From NCBI RefSeq assembly GCF_000227135.1, contig NC_018233.1:203958-267957 (forward strand): 64,000 nucleotides of DNA, written 5' to 3'. This stretch comes from Leishmania donovani. Its lineage: Eukaryota > Euglenozoa > Kinetoplastea > Trypanosomatida > Trypanosomatidae. The notes under the pieces were generated by a model, which was given only the letters and a program-made list of their open reading frames with translations, searched no databases and was not told where the DNA came from. This document shows, one piece after another, positions 20,201-29,108 of the stretch; the first letter of the stretch is position 1, and each line of letters opens with the position of its first letter. Both the position numbers and the translations under genes were made by a program.

Positions 20201-20295
20201 GCGTGCCTGGCGACGTGAAGGCGAGGCTGGACCAGGAGCTAGGGCTGCCGTGGCGCGTCAGCGGCAAGTATGGAGAGATTCTCTTTGCTTGCTGA
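17263..20295 (+). CDS. fusion of PHOSPHO1-like HAD phosphatase and DUF89/ARMT1-like damage-control phosphatase
   Basis: The 1010-aa protein joins two unrelated phosphatase folds. Residues 1-330 are a HAD hydrolase of the PHOSPHO1/Put_Phosphatase family. They show the nucleophile motif VVFDFDHTIVD (Asp14, Asp16), SDSNLLFID near 126-134, a Cys-rich HGHQCQCC...NMCKSIIIERL region at 211-235, and the final metal motif IFIGDGANDY at 247-256. Residues about 390-1010 are a DUF89 domain of the ARMT1-like subfamily. They show VVMDNVGVECISD (Asp705, Asn706, Glu710, Asp714), HVKPMPYYVSDVTPRDF, LVLFKGDLNYRRLVGDR (888-900) and a closing SIRTIKSECCVG. DUF89 enzymes are metal-dependent phosphatases that clear damaged sugar or cofactor phosphates. 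PHOSPHO1 acts on phosphocholine and phosphoethanolamine. The true substrate here is unknown. The ATG at 17263 starts directly before the HAD motif. A 16-residue insert (PAPPGDARAATVQDN region) interrupts the HAD cap. Confidence 0.9.
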   Translation: MKGIGRQSFLVVFDFDHTIVDCNTDEVIPAALGRRDMQRRMMLEKNRMQWTKLMDTIIAPFHKEELRKAAQDSVTIDPKMPEVFQYLRDAQKQYVVAAPGPAPPGDARAATVQDNMPGFIEMNIASDSNLLFIDAALDARLPGVKECMSQIHSNPYYDLTAPGVSQSAGLDVCYGADRPAGSLNVNDEADRNAMHNPGMTRKSRVCWYEPHGHQCQCCLAGGKPNMCKSIIIERLLQTTSLIDPTVIFIGDGANDYCPVLNVLRPRDYMFARRDFPIHHILAGAPHPASSKNGVAGDVGGCCHIGLWRNAAELRELFQLAMEHPGARLPTLVRFRDAAAKEFRSVTMVKRIPSVLRRTLEELRNASAASEKGRQRAIELMRAVEANGMVPPLPGQACVPAWLRNYAYVSEYDNVNATDVARRVSPPAAKGKEHLIVPRWGQLPWLHGEIYFYHVLWQCLMMQDVAEGAAEEDVTAAAGTAATFNVVTQHALHNPLFSQECRVTSTPGLVSPPAIAMQSARNVAPLVCRPASIAESVVVRRVQPGSDRPARQVPYAEMVRQPSGCVIPPAATFFSQYRDIFAHEKHDVLMDFLKVRVVPMLACQPWGADRDYGGILLRWMLWGNGIDLSMFTLDQLADSHGKAAGGEDKSHAGDVAALREAEKAASLAQDANLVGNEVAKVEAYLQRLLDPGDACNGTRQVDVVMDNVGVECISDLCFGLWYVNQAAKLGAAAAAGNARVVFHVKPMPYYVSDVTPRDFDLTLAALEDSYTSEAFEPDAARRMTLKAVLEPFIAQVRDCFARGAFAVDADTVWTQPSEYRDLPPRVINLYFFTQCVSAPTSARDAATTMAVSGVAAALADTACPASSAAGLYRMNKAHVQARSGLVLFKGDLNYRRLVGDRYWDRTDFLATLAKEERPDLRKAPESYSALEQSIVAELTQDTPATALMDAPTFAEVMSAYWPTQVVPVCSIRTIKSECCVGVPGDVKARLDQELGLPWRVSGKYGEILFAC

Positions 20296-21289
20296 GGGCA
20301 GTCGCGGCCCTGAGTATGAGCACCGTGAGGGTCAGGAGGTGGAGGGCACGGGAGGTGCGTGTGCACAAGTGAATGACACGCTCGATTCCTTGCATTCCTT
20401 CGCTACCTTTTCGCACCCTCCCCACCCCCTCCACGCACGCACACGGCGCGACTGATCATCGTATGATGCGCCTGCCTTTTCTTGTTGGATGTCGTCGGCA
20501 TCCTCTCCCGCCTTCTGGGGGCGGCCAAGACAGGGAAGCTCAGCGAACGACGAGGCCCGCCCCCACCCACTCCTCATCCTCATTACTTGCCGAAAAAGCA
20601 GAGGACCTCGCCGAACGTAGACAGGCACTTCCGCCTCCAAAAGGGAGGCGCACACGCGCCATGTAGGCGCACGCGCGTGTGTGTAGGGCCGCTAATGCCG
20701 CGCGACTGTGGCTTTCGCGTCCCCTTGCTTGCTTAAGGGGCGCTGCTTCCCTTGTTACCGGATTCCTGGCCTCTGCCCCGCCATGACGCACGTCCGTTGG
20801 AGGCACGCGTGCTTCTCTCTCTTTTCCTCTCTGTCTGCCGTTGGTATTCATCTTAAAGAAACATGTCGTACGTGAGCAGGGGCGGGAGCGCGCTGTAATG
20901 GTGATTAACGCGACTTCCCCGCCACACCTCCTGCCCGATCTCTCGCCACCTTCTGGGGACCTTCCCCGATCTCTGGCCCTATCCTCCTCTCCCTGCGTCA
21001 TGGGCCTTGATGGATCGGCTGCCCACCCACCCACGCCCACCTTTCATTCTCTTCATTTCGCTTGACGGTGAACACGTCTTCTCACCATTGCTCCTCCTCC
21101 CTGCTCTTGGCGTACGCGCTTCGGTCGTTTTTATGTGAAGGATGATGATGGGGCCGAATCCCTGATCCGCCGGTCCAGTCACGAAGTTCATGCGCGCATG
21201 CGCACAATCATTAACTAACACAGGCGTACACAGCTATCGTTTAGAAACCCTATCGCAGGAGAGCGCTGCCGACCGCGACTGCACCGGCG

Positions 21290-21326
21290 AGCACCGAGGG
21301 AGAGGGCTCGAACCCCTCTTGGTGCT
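21290..21326. other. imperfect stem-loop in the intergenic region
   Basis: AGCACC pairs with GGTGCT and AGAGGG with CCCTCT around a 7-base CTCGAAC loop, with a 5-versus-1 internal loop. The inner arm resembles a tRNA T-arm, but no cloverleaf can be built around it. Confidence 0.45.
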
Positions 21327-21860
21327 ACTACCTTCCACTGCTACTGCCTATACGCTAGAATTGTATCCCCCCTCCTCCCATTCCCTGCATCAGCCATCTT
21401 GCTCTCGCTCTCTCCACACCTCTATCACACTGTCCCACACCCACACAGACACACGCGCGCACACCACTAACTCTCTTTATTATCGTTCCTCCTCTCTCTC
21501 TTAAGCGTACGAGCACGACTTCACTAAGACGACGATCACCGCCACCGCTGCTGCGTGCGCGCGTGCGTGTGTGTGTGTGTATGCGTCTGAGCTTCTCTTC
21601 GTTTATGTTTGTGCAATGTTCTCTCTCGCACACTCTCTCGCACTCCTATTCGAGCTCGTGGCTGAGTGTCGCTGGACGCCCTTGTCTGATTATTCTCCAT
21701 CGCGATCTCTCTCTCTCTCTCACTCTCACTCTCACTGAGGGCTCCGCGCAAGTGTGTGTGTTCTCTGTGTCTTCTTGTCCCTCCCCCTCTCTCCTTTCCA
21801 GTTCCCCCGGCAGCGTTGGCAGAGCGTCTCACGTCGACCACGCCATCAGCCAACTCCCGT

Positions 21861-21900
21861 CCCGCTGCACGCCTCTCTTCCTCTTTTCCATGCCTTTGAG
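21861..21900 (+). promoter_or_regulatory. polypyrimidine tract and trans-splice acceptor
   Basis: A GCCTCTCTTCCTCTTTTCC tract is followed by AG at 21899-21900, with another AG at 21917-21918. Using either removes the out-of-frame ATG at 21890 and makes 21930 the first ATG. Acceptors further upstream (21800-21801) would leave that ATG as an upstream start. Confidence 0.6.
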
Positions 21901-21929
21901 CTCACTTCACAACAACAGCGTACGAACAC

Positions 21930-24900
21930 ATGCCGCGACTTCATCGACGGCAGACGCGTGGTGTGCGTACTTTGTGCACCGCCGCGCCTCCTGCGCATCC
22001 GTCTCGTGCTCTCGGCAATGCCGGCGGCGCAGAAGTCAGCCGTCGCCGTGTTGCAGTTACACCCGAAAATGCCCCTTCGTATGGCTCTTCATCGTTGTTG
22101 CAGTCGTCATTGCAGTCGCTGTCGCCTCAGTCACCGTCGGCGGCGCCGGTAGGGCGGGTGCGGTTGTCTTGCAGACACCAAGGGAGACGCCTCAGGCATC
22201 GATGGACACTGCTCTGTGTCTCGTCCGCTCTCGTGGTGCTGGTCGCCCTGACACAGATGCTTGCGAGACCGGCAAGTACAAGTACCAGCCACGGCTGCGG
22301 CAAGGATATCCTCTCCAGCGGTCTTCTCGGCCAGATGGAAACCGCCACGGCTGTGAGTGCGCACTGGTTACGTGCGCAAGATAAACTCTCAGCACCCGTG
22401 CTGCCACAGTGTAAGGACTTTGCACCTAATGTCTCCAGTGCAGGCGACGCGCTGTGGAAGGCAGATAACGCAGAAGGGCATCTCGCCGCATGCCCTCCGC
22501 GAGACGATGGCGACGACGTGAGCGACGCCGACGCCGACGGGGTGGTGGAGCACATGGAGGAGGTGGTCTGCGGCGGATCAGAGGCACGGGGGGACCGCGG
22601 GCGCGGCCGTTACGAGGACGCTCGGCAAATGGACGGCTGCACTCCCACCTTTGATGGATCGTGGACCCGCCTGCGCTCGCCTTCGTCATCGTGGTGGTTT
22701 TCACACAGCAGATCCTCCACTGGCCGTAACGCTGCGCCGCCATCTGCAACGCGACGAAGCGCGTCAGGTACTTCCGGCGCCACTGCGTCCGCCTCATCGG
22801 CTGCCGTGAACCCCGAAGTCGCACCGCAGAATGAGGTCACCCTCAACCTTGCGGGTAACGTGCAAACCCGGTGGCGGGAGTACCGCTCCAGCTACCCGAC
22901 GCTCCGTGAAATCGTACACCAGCTTGCGCAGGCGTACAAGGAGGAGCAGCGGATGAAGCACGCATGTTTGTCCGCCATGAAGGCCGCTGCGATCGCGCGG
23001 TATGGCGAAAGGACCAGTGACAACGGCACCAGCAGCTGCCGCTGCTGCGGAGGTGGAGATGCACACTACGTTGTTAACAGGACCCGTAACGATGCGTCAC
23101 CGAAAGCATCACCGGCGGCAGCCACGTGTGCCGCTCTCCCAACCCTTCGCACCTCTCTGGACTGGGTGCGGTACCTGCCCTACGTGCCCATGCACCCCAT
23201 CGAAGAAGCGGTCGAGCACCTCGAGCACAAGCAGGACGACGACATCCTCTTGGCTCTCTTCTACTCTCCCGACTTGTTCAACGCGTACAACTACGTGCAG
23301 TGGATTGGCTTGATGGTGAAGACGACCTGCTCGCTGCTGCGGGCTGGCGTGCTGGACCCGATCACGCACATCCGCGGCGACGACGACGTTGACGGCGTCT
23401 TCTCCAGCTGGTTTCCGCCGAGTAATTCTACGGGAGCTATGATGAATAGCGGCAACCGCAGCAGCAGCAGCAGCTGTGGCGGTGCCCATCACCGCTGCCA
23501 GCCTCCTCTCTTCTGCCGTGATCTTGCGCTGCCATCGTTGGAGGGCATGCTTGGCCCGGCGGACATCACGCACATGCGTGACAACAAAGTTCGCGTCGCC
23601 ATCATCGATGGCTATTATCCTCTGCGGAACGTCACGCACACGGTGTGGCGGCACATGGACCGCGGCACGTACCACGTGCACGAGCGGTACTGGGGGTTTG
23701 GGTCAAGCGACGGCGACGACAGCGACCACTATGACGAGGCAGATGCGACCGAAGCAGCGGAGACGGTGGAGGCGCCAACGGCGAACGGCGCCGGCAGCCT
23801 TGGCGTGACCCGCGATGCAGAGGGGCATGAGGAGCTGCAGGCACATACGAGCGCGGCGGCGTTCACTGGCTCATCTACATCAACCTACTCGTCGACATTC
23901 GACTCAACATCGACCGCGCCAGACCCCGCGGCGGCGTTCCCCGCGGGTGACTGGGGTCTGACGTCTGTGCAGCACTGCAATGCCCTTCTCCGTCTTCTCG
24001 CCCACGAAGGTGGCCGGCCGGACGACATTCGTGAAGCACTGAGGTCGATGTCGTCGCCAGCTCAACGTGGTGACGCCACTAGCATGGCGGAGACCGCCGA
24101 GGACGAGGTTCACGACGCGCGAGCGCAGCGCGACCAAGGCCGCGGTGACAGTCTGCAGGACTGGAGAGAGCAGCGGCGAAACACTCATCGGCCGCGCGCC
24201 CGTGAGGATGCGACAGTGCAGACCGCAACGGTGACAGAGACGAAGGCAGGGAGTGGAGAGGTAAAGGAGTACACGGATGCGGCGCGCAAGGCCTCCATCA
24301 CCGCCGCAGCCGCCGACACCTCCTCCACAGCTGCTTCGTCTTCGTCGCTTCACTCTTTCATGAGCGCGGAGGAGGCACGCTTGTGTCCGAACGACCGCAT
24401 CCACTTGCTCGCTCGCTACATCATCGACGAAAGCAACACGTTTCCGCTCAACCGCCCCAGCGTCCTCCTCGACGCGCTGCAGAATTCTCTTCACCGCGTG
24501 CGGCATCGAAAGCAGCTTCTGGTGGAGCGGATCTTCAGCTGGAGCCAGAGAATGACGTACCGGCTTCACGTTAACGTGTCTGCGCAGCGCATTGACGCGT
24601 TGTTCTCAGACCACCTGTGCGATGTGCGCTATCAGGCGATGCCGCACACGAGTGGCGTTACTGCCCCCACCGCAGGAGGCGACAGCACCGAAGAGGAGTT
24701 GGAGGACGAGGAGGCGATGGACAACGACGTTGTTGTCGATGCTGCACTAGTGCAGAGTGGCTTGGGTGCCAGAACGAGCTACTTCTATCACCAGCGCATG
24801 TGCAGCTTTCACACGTCGGCAGCGCTCGACTCTGCATCGGCGCTGCAGTTCAGAAAGAGGAAGCGTATGCATCGCCGGAATGGGCCCTCCGCCTCCATGT

Positions 24901-27662
24901 CCCCGTTGACTGAAGCAATGACTACGCTGTCGACGCCGAAGCAGCAGCAGCAGCAGCACACCGCACCGGCCTCGCCGCCACCTGCTGCTCTGTCGCTCAC
25001 GCACGACAGTGCCGACGGGTTATGCGAGCCGCTTGATGTGCGTGTTGCAGACGCCTCTGTCGCAGCTACTTTGACGACTTTGGCGACGACAACTGCAATG
25101 GCCTCAGGGGCGCAGGGCGACGGCGGCGACAGCCGAGGCGCAGAAAATGTCAGCGACGACGCAGCTTCCGTGCAGGGGGATGGATCAGCGGGTGGTACTG
25201 GCGACGCGAGTGGGAGCGCAACCGGCACGCAGGGTCTTTCCGGCACGCCGGCGTGTCGCCACTACCTGCTGCGGAAAAGCCCGCCGGTGCTGCTCTTTCC
25301 ACGCAAGCAGGGCAGCCGCCCGTACCTCTTTCCGCAGACGCTACTGCGCCTCACGCCCCTGAGTTTCCCAAAGTCGCGAGGGCAGCCGCCGCCGCACGAG
25401 CACGCGCGTCGTATGCGGTCGCGGTGGGGCTGCATGCCTGTCGTGAACTTGTCCACCACGGAGGGGGTTGCGGGAGAACCGTCGATGCCTTATGGCGGCG
25501 CCGCTGCCGATGGCGGCGGGGATGGCGACAGCGGAAACGTTCGTAGGGGGCCCAACGATGCATGGGCGGCGGCAGAAGGCGAAGGGAAGCCACAAGGCAG
25601 CTCGACACGCTCGGGCCCGCGTCCCCACAACGGAGATGACGGCAGCAGCGTGGGCACCAGCGCAGCGCCTTCGTTGGCGTCAGAGGCAGCCTCGCCGACG
25701 CCGGCGACTTATCGCGTGGTCAGCGTGCTTGACAACCCGTTCAGTCGCATCGGGGTGGAGCATCTGCACTACGACTTTCTGATCAGCGGTCCGTCCTCGC
25801 CGATGTCGACCGTGCAGCTGCTCGTGGAGGAGTCAAGGCGAGCGTCGACCCCAGGCGAGCTAGAGACTCGCACGCATCGCGAGTCTGTCTACCGCCTGCA
25901 ACGACGGCAGTGGATGGAGGCGCGCGCGAAGGCGGCTGTGGTGGCTGCCGCGGCTAGCAGCAATGTGGGGGTCGACAGCGATGACGGTGTCGGGGGTGCT
26001 GGTAGCACGGACACCGATAGCCCAGCGGAGGCAGTGTCGCGGCAGCTCAGCAGCGAAACGGCTTCGTTCTTCTCGCATCAATACCCAACGCACGCGACCA
26101 GCACGTCAGGTGACCACGGCGAACCCTGCAACACCACCGACAGCCACCGATCGCATGACCGACTTCACCGCAGTCGCCAGCACCGCCTCGACAGCAGTGT
26201 CTGGACCCGTTCCGGGGTGGACGAGACCTTCTTTGAGCACGACGTCTCCTTCCGCCCTGACCCTGACCGGTTCATTGAGAGCGCCCCGCTGACGCTGCAG
26301 TTTTTCCTGCGCACGCCAATGCACATCATCGAGGAATCGATCATCGAGCCGCTGCGGAAGCAGGTTAAGACACTGCGTCAGCGCTTGCTGGACGCGATCG
26401 TGGAGGAGGCGCTCCGCTACGGACGCTGTGAAATCAGCGGCCAGCGCTACATGCAGCTGCTGGCCGACGGCAGCAATCCCATGTGCGCCAACGGCACGCG
26501 ACAGCCGGCGCTGGAGAATAGGGTGACGAAGCCCGTGGCTGAGTGCTCGGTGGAGGGGGTCTTGGATGCGGTCACGGAGAGGAGTGCCTCGGGCGGGGTT
26601 CTGGGTGATGATGAGATGTCTGCCATTCCATACGGGTACACGGACGACGGCAAGCCGCTCTTGCACTCGCTTCGCCACAGCGCCGCGCTGTCCGTATGGC
26701 GCTTTACAGCGGACCTTCAGCGGCAGTTCTTGCAGGCCCTTCGCGGCAGCCGCGCCAGAACCTCGGCATCCGCGTCGCACCCTCCATCGAACGACGACGA
26801 GATGCGTGAGCCCATCCCACTTCCGCGTGATCTCGCTTCTGTTGTGGAGCTGCTGCACCAGCCGCACGATGTGCTCCAGAGTAGTTCTCCCCAGTTCCGG
26901 TCGTCGTCATCGTCATCCTGTTTTTCGAGGCTCTCAGCGTTGCGGGCCACCGATGCCGCAGACCCCGCCACGGCGCCAACAAATGACGCCAGCAGCACGA
27001 GGGCGGGCGAGAAAGACGGCGACGGCGACGACGACGCGGGCACGCCATTCTTCCTCGCCCATCTTTTCGGGTGGGAACATGGCCCCATGGACCTTGACAC
27101 GTCCCACGGCAGGTTGGCGGCGAGGCATCAGACGCTCCTCCAGCGTCGGCAACTGCAGGAGCGCCTGTCCATGCTGCAGTTGGCGATGCGCGCGCTTCTG
27201 GAGCGGTCGAGCCCGTGGTCGACGGACTCCTTCTTCCAGCTGATCTCGGCCGAGCCGGGGGCGGCGCTGCTCGTGGAGACGTCGTCGACACGGCCACCCG
27301 AGTCCGCCACCACCACGACACCGGACGACGGCTCTGAACCGTCTCCGTCACCATCAAAGCCACCAGATTGCCTGGGGCAGTTCAACGCCACGTACCTCGC
27401 GGTCGCGTACCTCTTCTTCAACGGCACCGCCGAGGCGTACTTCCGCACCCATTCCCTCAACCAGCGTCGCATGCACTTGCTGCAGCGGCTTGACGAGGCG
27501 GTGCGGCTCTCACTGAAGGCGCGCTTGATCCTATTAACGGCGACGGAGGAGGACTACCGGGCGCGCCACGTCGAGACCGCGATTCAAGACGCGGCTCGAC
27601 GTCACTGCATCTTTCGGCGGGCTCGCTCCCCTCACGAGGAGAAGCAGCCCTCCCCGTCTTAG
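21930..27662 (+). CDS. large type II membrane glycoprotein, unknown function, 1910 aa
   Basis: I do not recognise this protein. A basic N-terminal cytosolic region of about 90 residues (ending CRHQGRRLRHR) precedes one hydrophobic segment at residues 93-112 (TLLCVSSALVVLVALTQML). The positive-inside rule then puts some 1800 residues in the lumen or outside. More than ten N-x-S/T sequons occur in that part, consistent with a secretory-pathway protein. Ordered-looking blocks are at about 410-495 (LPYVPMHPIEEAVEHLEHK; DDDILLALFYSPDLFNAYNY), 1447-1512 (RFIESAPLTLQFFLRTPMH) and 1814-1880 (CLGQFNATYLAVAYLFFNG), separated by acidic and Ala/Ser-rich linkers. The topology resembles Golgi glycosyltransferases, but no DxD-containing fold was recognised beyond a DDDVDG stretch, so I assign no function. 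Its TAG at 27660-27662 may be premature: coding-like sequence continues in another frame downstream. Confidence 0.85.
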   Translation: MPRLHRRQTRGVRTLCTAAPPAHPSRALGNAGGAEVSRRRVAVTPENAPSYGSSSLLQSSLQSLSPQSPSAAPVGRVRLSCRHQGRRLRHRWTLLCVSSALVVLVALTQMLARPASTSTSHGCGKDILSSGLLGQMETATAVSAHWLRAQDKLSAPVLPQCKDFAPNVSSAGDALWKADNAEGHLAACPPRDDGDDVSDADADGVVEHMEEVVCGGSEARGDRGRGRYEDARQMDGCTPTFDGSWTRLRSPSSSWWFSHSRSSTGRNAAPPSATRRSASGTSGATASASSAAVNPEVAPQNEVTLNLAGNVQTRWREYRSSYPTLREIVHQLAQAYKEEQRMKHACLSAMKAAAIARYGERTSDNGTSSCRCCGGGDAHYVVNRTRNDASPKASPAAATCAALPTLRTSLDWVRYLPYVPMHPIEEAVEHLEHKQDDDILLALFYSPDLFNAYNYVQWIGLMVKTTCSLLRAGVLDPITHIRGDDDVDGVFSSWFPPSNSTGAMMNSGNRSSSSSCGGAHHRCQPPLFCRDLALPSLEGMLGPADITHMRDNKVRVAIIDGYYPLRNVTHTVWRHMDRGTYHVHERYWGFGSSDGDDSDHYDEADATEAAETVEAPTANGAGSLGVTRDAEGHEELQAHTSAAAFTGSSTSTYSSTFDSTSTAPDPAAAFPAGDWGLTSVQHCNALLRLLAHEGGRPDDIREALRSMSSPAQRGDATSMAETAEDEVHDARAQRDQGRGDSLQDWREQRRNTHRPRAREDATVQTATVTETKAGSGEVKEYTDAARKASITAAAADTSSTAASSSSLHSFMSAEEARLCPNDRIHLLARYIIDESNTFPLNRPSVLLDALQNSLHRVRHRKQLLVERIFSWSQRMTYRLHVNVSAQRIDALFSDHLCDVRYQAMPHTSGVTAPTAGGDSTEEELEDEEAMDNDVVVDAALVQSGLGARTSYFYHQRMCSFHTSAALDSASALQFRKRKRMHRRNGPSASMSPLTEAMTTLSTPKQQQQQHTAPASPPPAALSLTHDSADGLCEPLDVRVADASVAATLTTLATTTAMASGAQGDGGDSRGAENVSDDAASVQGDGSAGGTGDASGSATGTQGLSGTPACRHYLLRKSPPVLLFPRKQGSRPYLFPQTLLRLTPLSFPKSRGQPPPHEHARRMRSRWGCMPVVNLSTTEGVAGEPSMPYGGAAADGGGDGDSGNVRRGPNDAWAAAEGEGKPQGSSTRSGPRPHNGDDGSSVGTSAAPSLASEAASPTPATYRVVSVLDNPFSRIGVEHLHYDFLISGPSSPMSTVQLLVEESRRASTPGELETRTHRESVYRLQRRQWMEARAKAAVVAAAASSNVGVDSDDGVGGAGSTDTDSPAEAVSRQLSSETASFFSHQYPTHATSTSGDHGEPCNTTDSHRSHDRLHRSRQHRLDSSVWTRSGVDETFFEHDVSFRPDPDRFIESAPLTLQFFLRTPMHIIEESIIEPLRKQVKTLRQRLLDAIVEEALRYGRCEISGQRYMQLLADGSNPMCANGTRQPALENRVTKPVAECSVEGVLDAVTERSASGGVLGDDEMSAIPYGYTDDGKPLLHSLRHSAALSVWRFTADLQRQFLQALRGSRARTSASASHPPSNDDEMREPIPLPRDLASVVELLHQPHDVLQSSSPQFRSSSSSSCFSRLSALRATDAADPATAPTNDASSTRAGEKDGDGDDDAGTPFFLAHLFGWEHGPMDLDTSHGRLAARHQTLLQRRQLQERLSMLQLAMRALLERSSPWSTDSFFQLISAEPGAALLVETSSTRPPESATTTTPDDGSEPSPSPSKPPDCLGQFNATYLAVAYLFFNGTAEAYFRTHSLNQRRMHLLQRLDEAVRLSLKARLILLTATEEDYRARHVETAIQDAARRHCIFRRARSPHEEKQPSPS

Positions 27663-27883
27663 CAGAGCGGCGGTGTGTCGACGCGGGTGGTGGCAGTGCG
27701 CTGGAGAGCATCGCGTCGTCGTTGGCGATCATCACCGGGGCGGGCGACGGCGATGGCAGCGATAGCGGATCTGGTGCTGTGGACTCAGTCGCCGCGAGGC
27801 AGCGTTCTCGACCATCCGCAGCCACACTGAGCACCGTGCGCGACACGGGCGATGACGAGGCCAGCATCTTCGAAAGGAAGGAC

Positions 27884-28747
27884 ATGCACGGCCTCTTCGC
27901 CCGCCTCTCGTCGTTTTCTCTTCATTGCCGACTAAGACCCCCGACACGAATGACAGCGCCGCCAATGTGGCGTATAGGACGCCACTTCCTCATTGATTAT
28001 CGTCACTGGTGCCGGGGAGAGAGCGAGGGCCACAGGAGGGATTCTGCTGCGCGAACCGCGGTGGCGCGCGACGATGACAACGGTATGGGCGGAGCTCAGC
28101 GCTACCACCTCGACAGCACCGCCTTGATCTACGCCTCGACTGGGACCCCGATCGCCAGCAACGGCCCGAACTACGATCGTCTTATCGGGCACTGCGTGCG
28201 TCGTCTGGCGAGGGTGGACGAGGATTCGGAGAGATGTGGCGTTTCTTGGGGCTTCCCCGACAGCGGCGCGAAGGCTGCCACCGCCGGTGACGGGAAGAAG
28301 GCGGATGACGACGACACCGAGTCGCATAGGCTGGAGGCACCGCCGCCGTCTGCGGTGATCGCGGATACAGACGTCACCAAGCGAAGCTTATTCGAGGAAG
28401 AGATACGGAGGGCGCCGACATCGGCGACAGCGACGACGACAAGGATGGATAACGTATGGCAGGTGGAAGCAAAAGGCGGCTCGGCCGGCGCACACCACTT
28501 CGTGGACGACAGCAGCGACATTGAAGCAAGGGGCCTGCGACGACGTCGGCTTGCCGAGCACTACCGCCACGCCCCGAAGCTGAAGCAACGGCTTATTCAT
28601 CAGCGACTGCGTTGGGTGGCTTCCCTTTGGGATGACCAGCACCGTCGATGGGCATCGGCGCACGCAGAGCAAACCCACTCGCAGCGTGGCTGCGAGGCGG
28701 CGCAGCGGCAGCTGTGCTTCATAGGCTTGTGTGTGTGTGTGATATAG
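27884..28747 (+). CDS. downstream reading frame: frame-shifted 3' continuation of the preceding gene, or separate small gene
   Basis: After the stop at 27660-27662 the +1-numbered frame 2 is open from well before the stop to 28747. It has strongly GC-biased third positions from about 27690 (GSALESIASSLAIITGAGDG), so it looks coding long before its first ATG at 27884. The first ATGs are at 27884 and 27950. The translation includes YHLDSTALIYASTGTPIASN and a basic helical C-terminus (RRRRLAEHYRHAPKLKQRL). The last residues (GLCVCVI) are read out of a GT microsatellite at 28727-28741. Two explanations fit: a one-base deletion or sequencing error near 27640-27690 split a single gene of about 2250 codons; or this is an independent gene using the CT-rich tract and AG near 27934 with start 27950. 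The first is favoured because only 59 bases without a good acceptor separate the frames. Confidence 0.5.
   Translation: MHGLFARLSSFSLHCRLRPPTRMTAPPMWRIGRHFLIDYRHWCRGESEGHRRDSAARTAVARDDDNGMGGAQRYHLDSTALIYASTGTPIASNGPNYDRLIGHCVRRLARVDEDSERCGVSWGFPDSGAKAATAGDGKKADDDDTESHRLEAPPPSAVIADTDVTKRSLFEEEIRRAPTSATATTTRMDNVWQVEAKGGSAGAHHFVDDSSDIEARGLRRRRLAEHYRHAPKLKQRLIHQRLRWVASLWDDQHRRWASAHAEQTHSQRGCEAAQRQLCFIGLCVCVI
28727..28741. repeat. GT microsatellite at the end of the reading frame
   Basis: TTGTGTGTGTGTGTGATATAG supplies the last codons and the stop of the 27884-28747 frame. Confidence 0.8.
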
Positions 28748-29087
28748 TTTTCGGATGCGAGTGTCGCTCATGCGCCGTTTCTATTCTCTCTCGCCTCCAT
28801 TCTCTTCGACGCTTGTGTCGTCGTTCTATCGTGAGATGCATACAAAACAAGAAAAAGAAGCTCATCAGCAGCTGCAGCTGCAACGGCATCAACGATGCCG
28901 ACGCGCATTGATGTGATGACGGCTGCACGCGGGAGTGATGATGATCATGAGAATCACTTGACCAGGGGGGGGGATAGCGTATGCGCCAACGTCCCCCGCA
29001 TCACTTCGGCTTTGCCTCTCTGTCTTTCCTCATTGTCGCTGCGCATGTGCATGCGCGCTCGTGGGATTGTCCTCTCAGGGGGCACCT

Positions 29088-29108
29088 CCCGGCGTCACTG
29101 ACGCCGGG
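29088..29108. other. perfect 9-bp hairpin
   Basis: CCCGGCGTC and GACGCCGGG are exact reverse complements around a 3-base ACT loop, in non-coding DNA. Confidence 0.6.

Larger units (their letters stand above)
20296..21929. other. intergenic region
   Basis: This contains CT-, CA- and GT-rich simple sequence (notably 21460-21590 and 21700-21800), an imperfect hairpin at 21290-21326, and splice signals for the next gene. No gene is supported. Confidence 0.7.
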
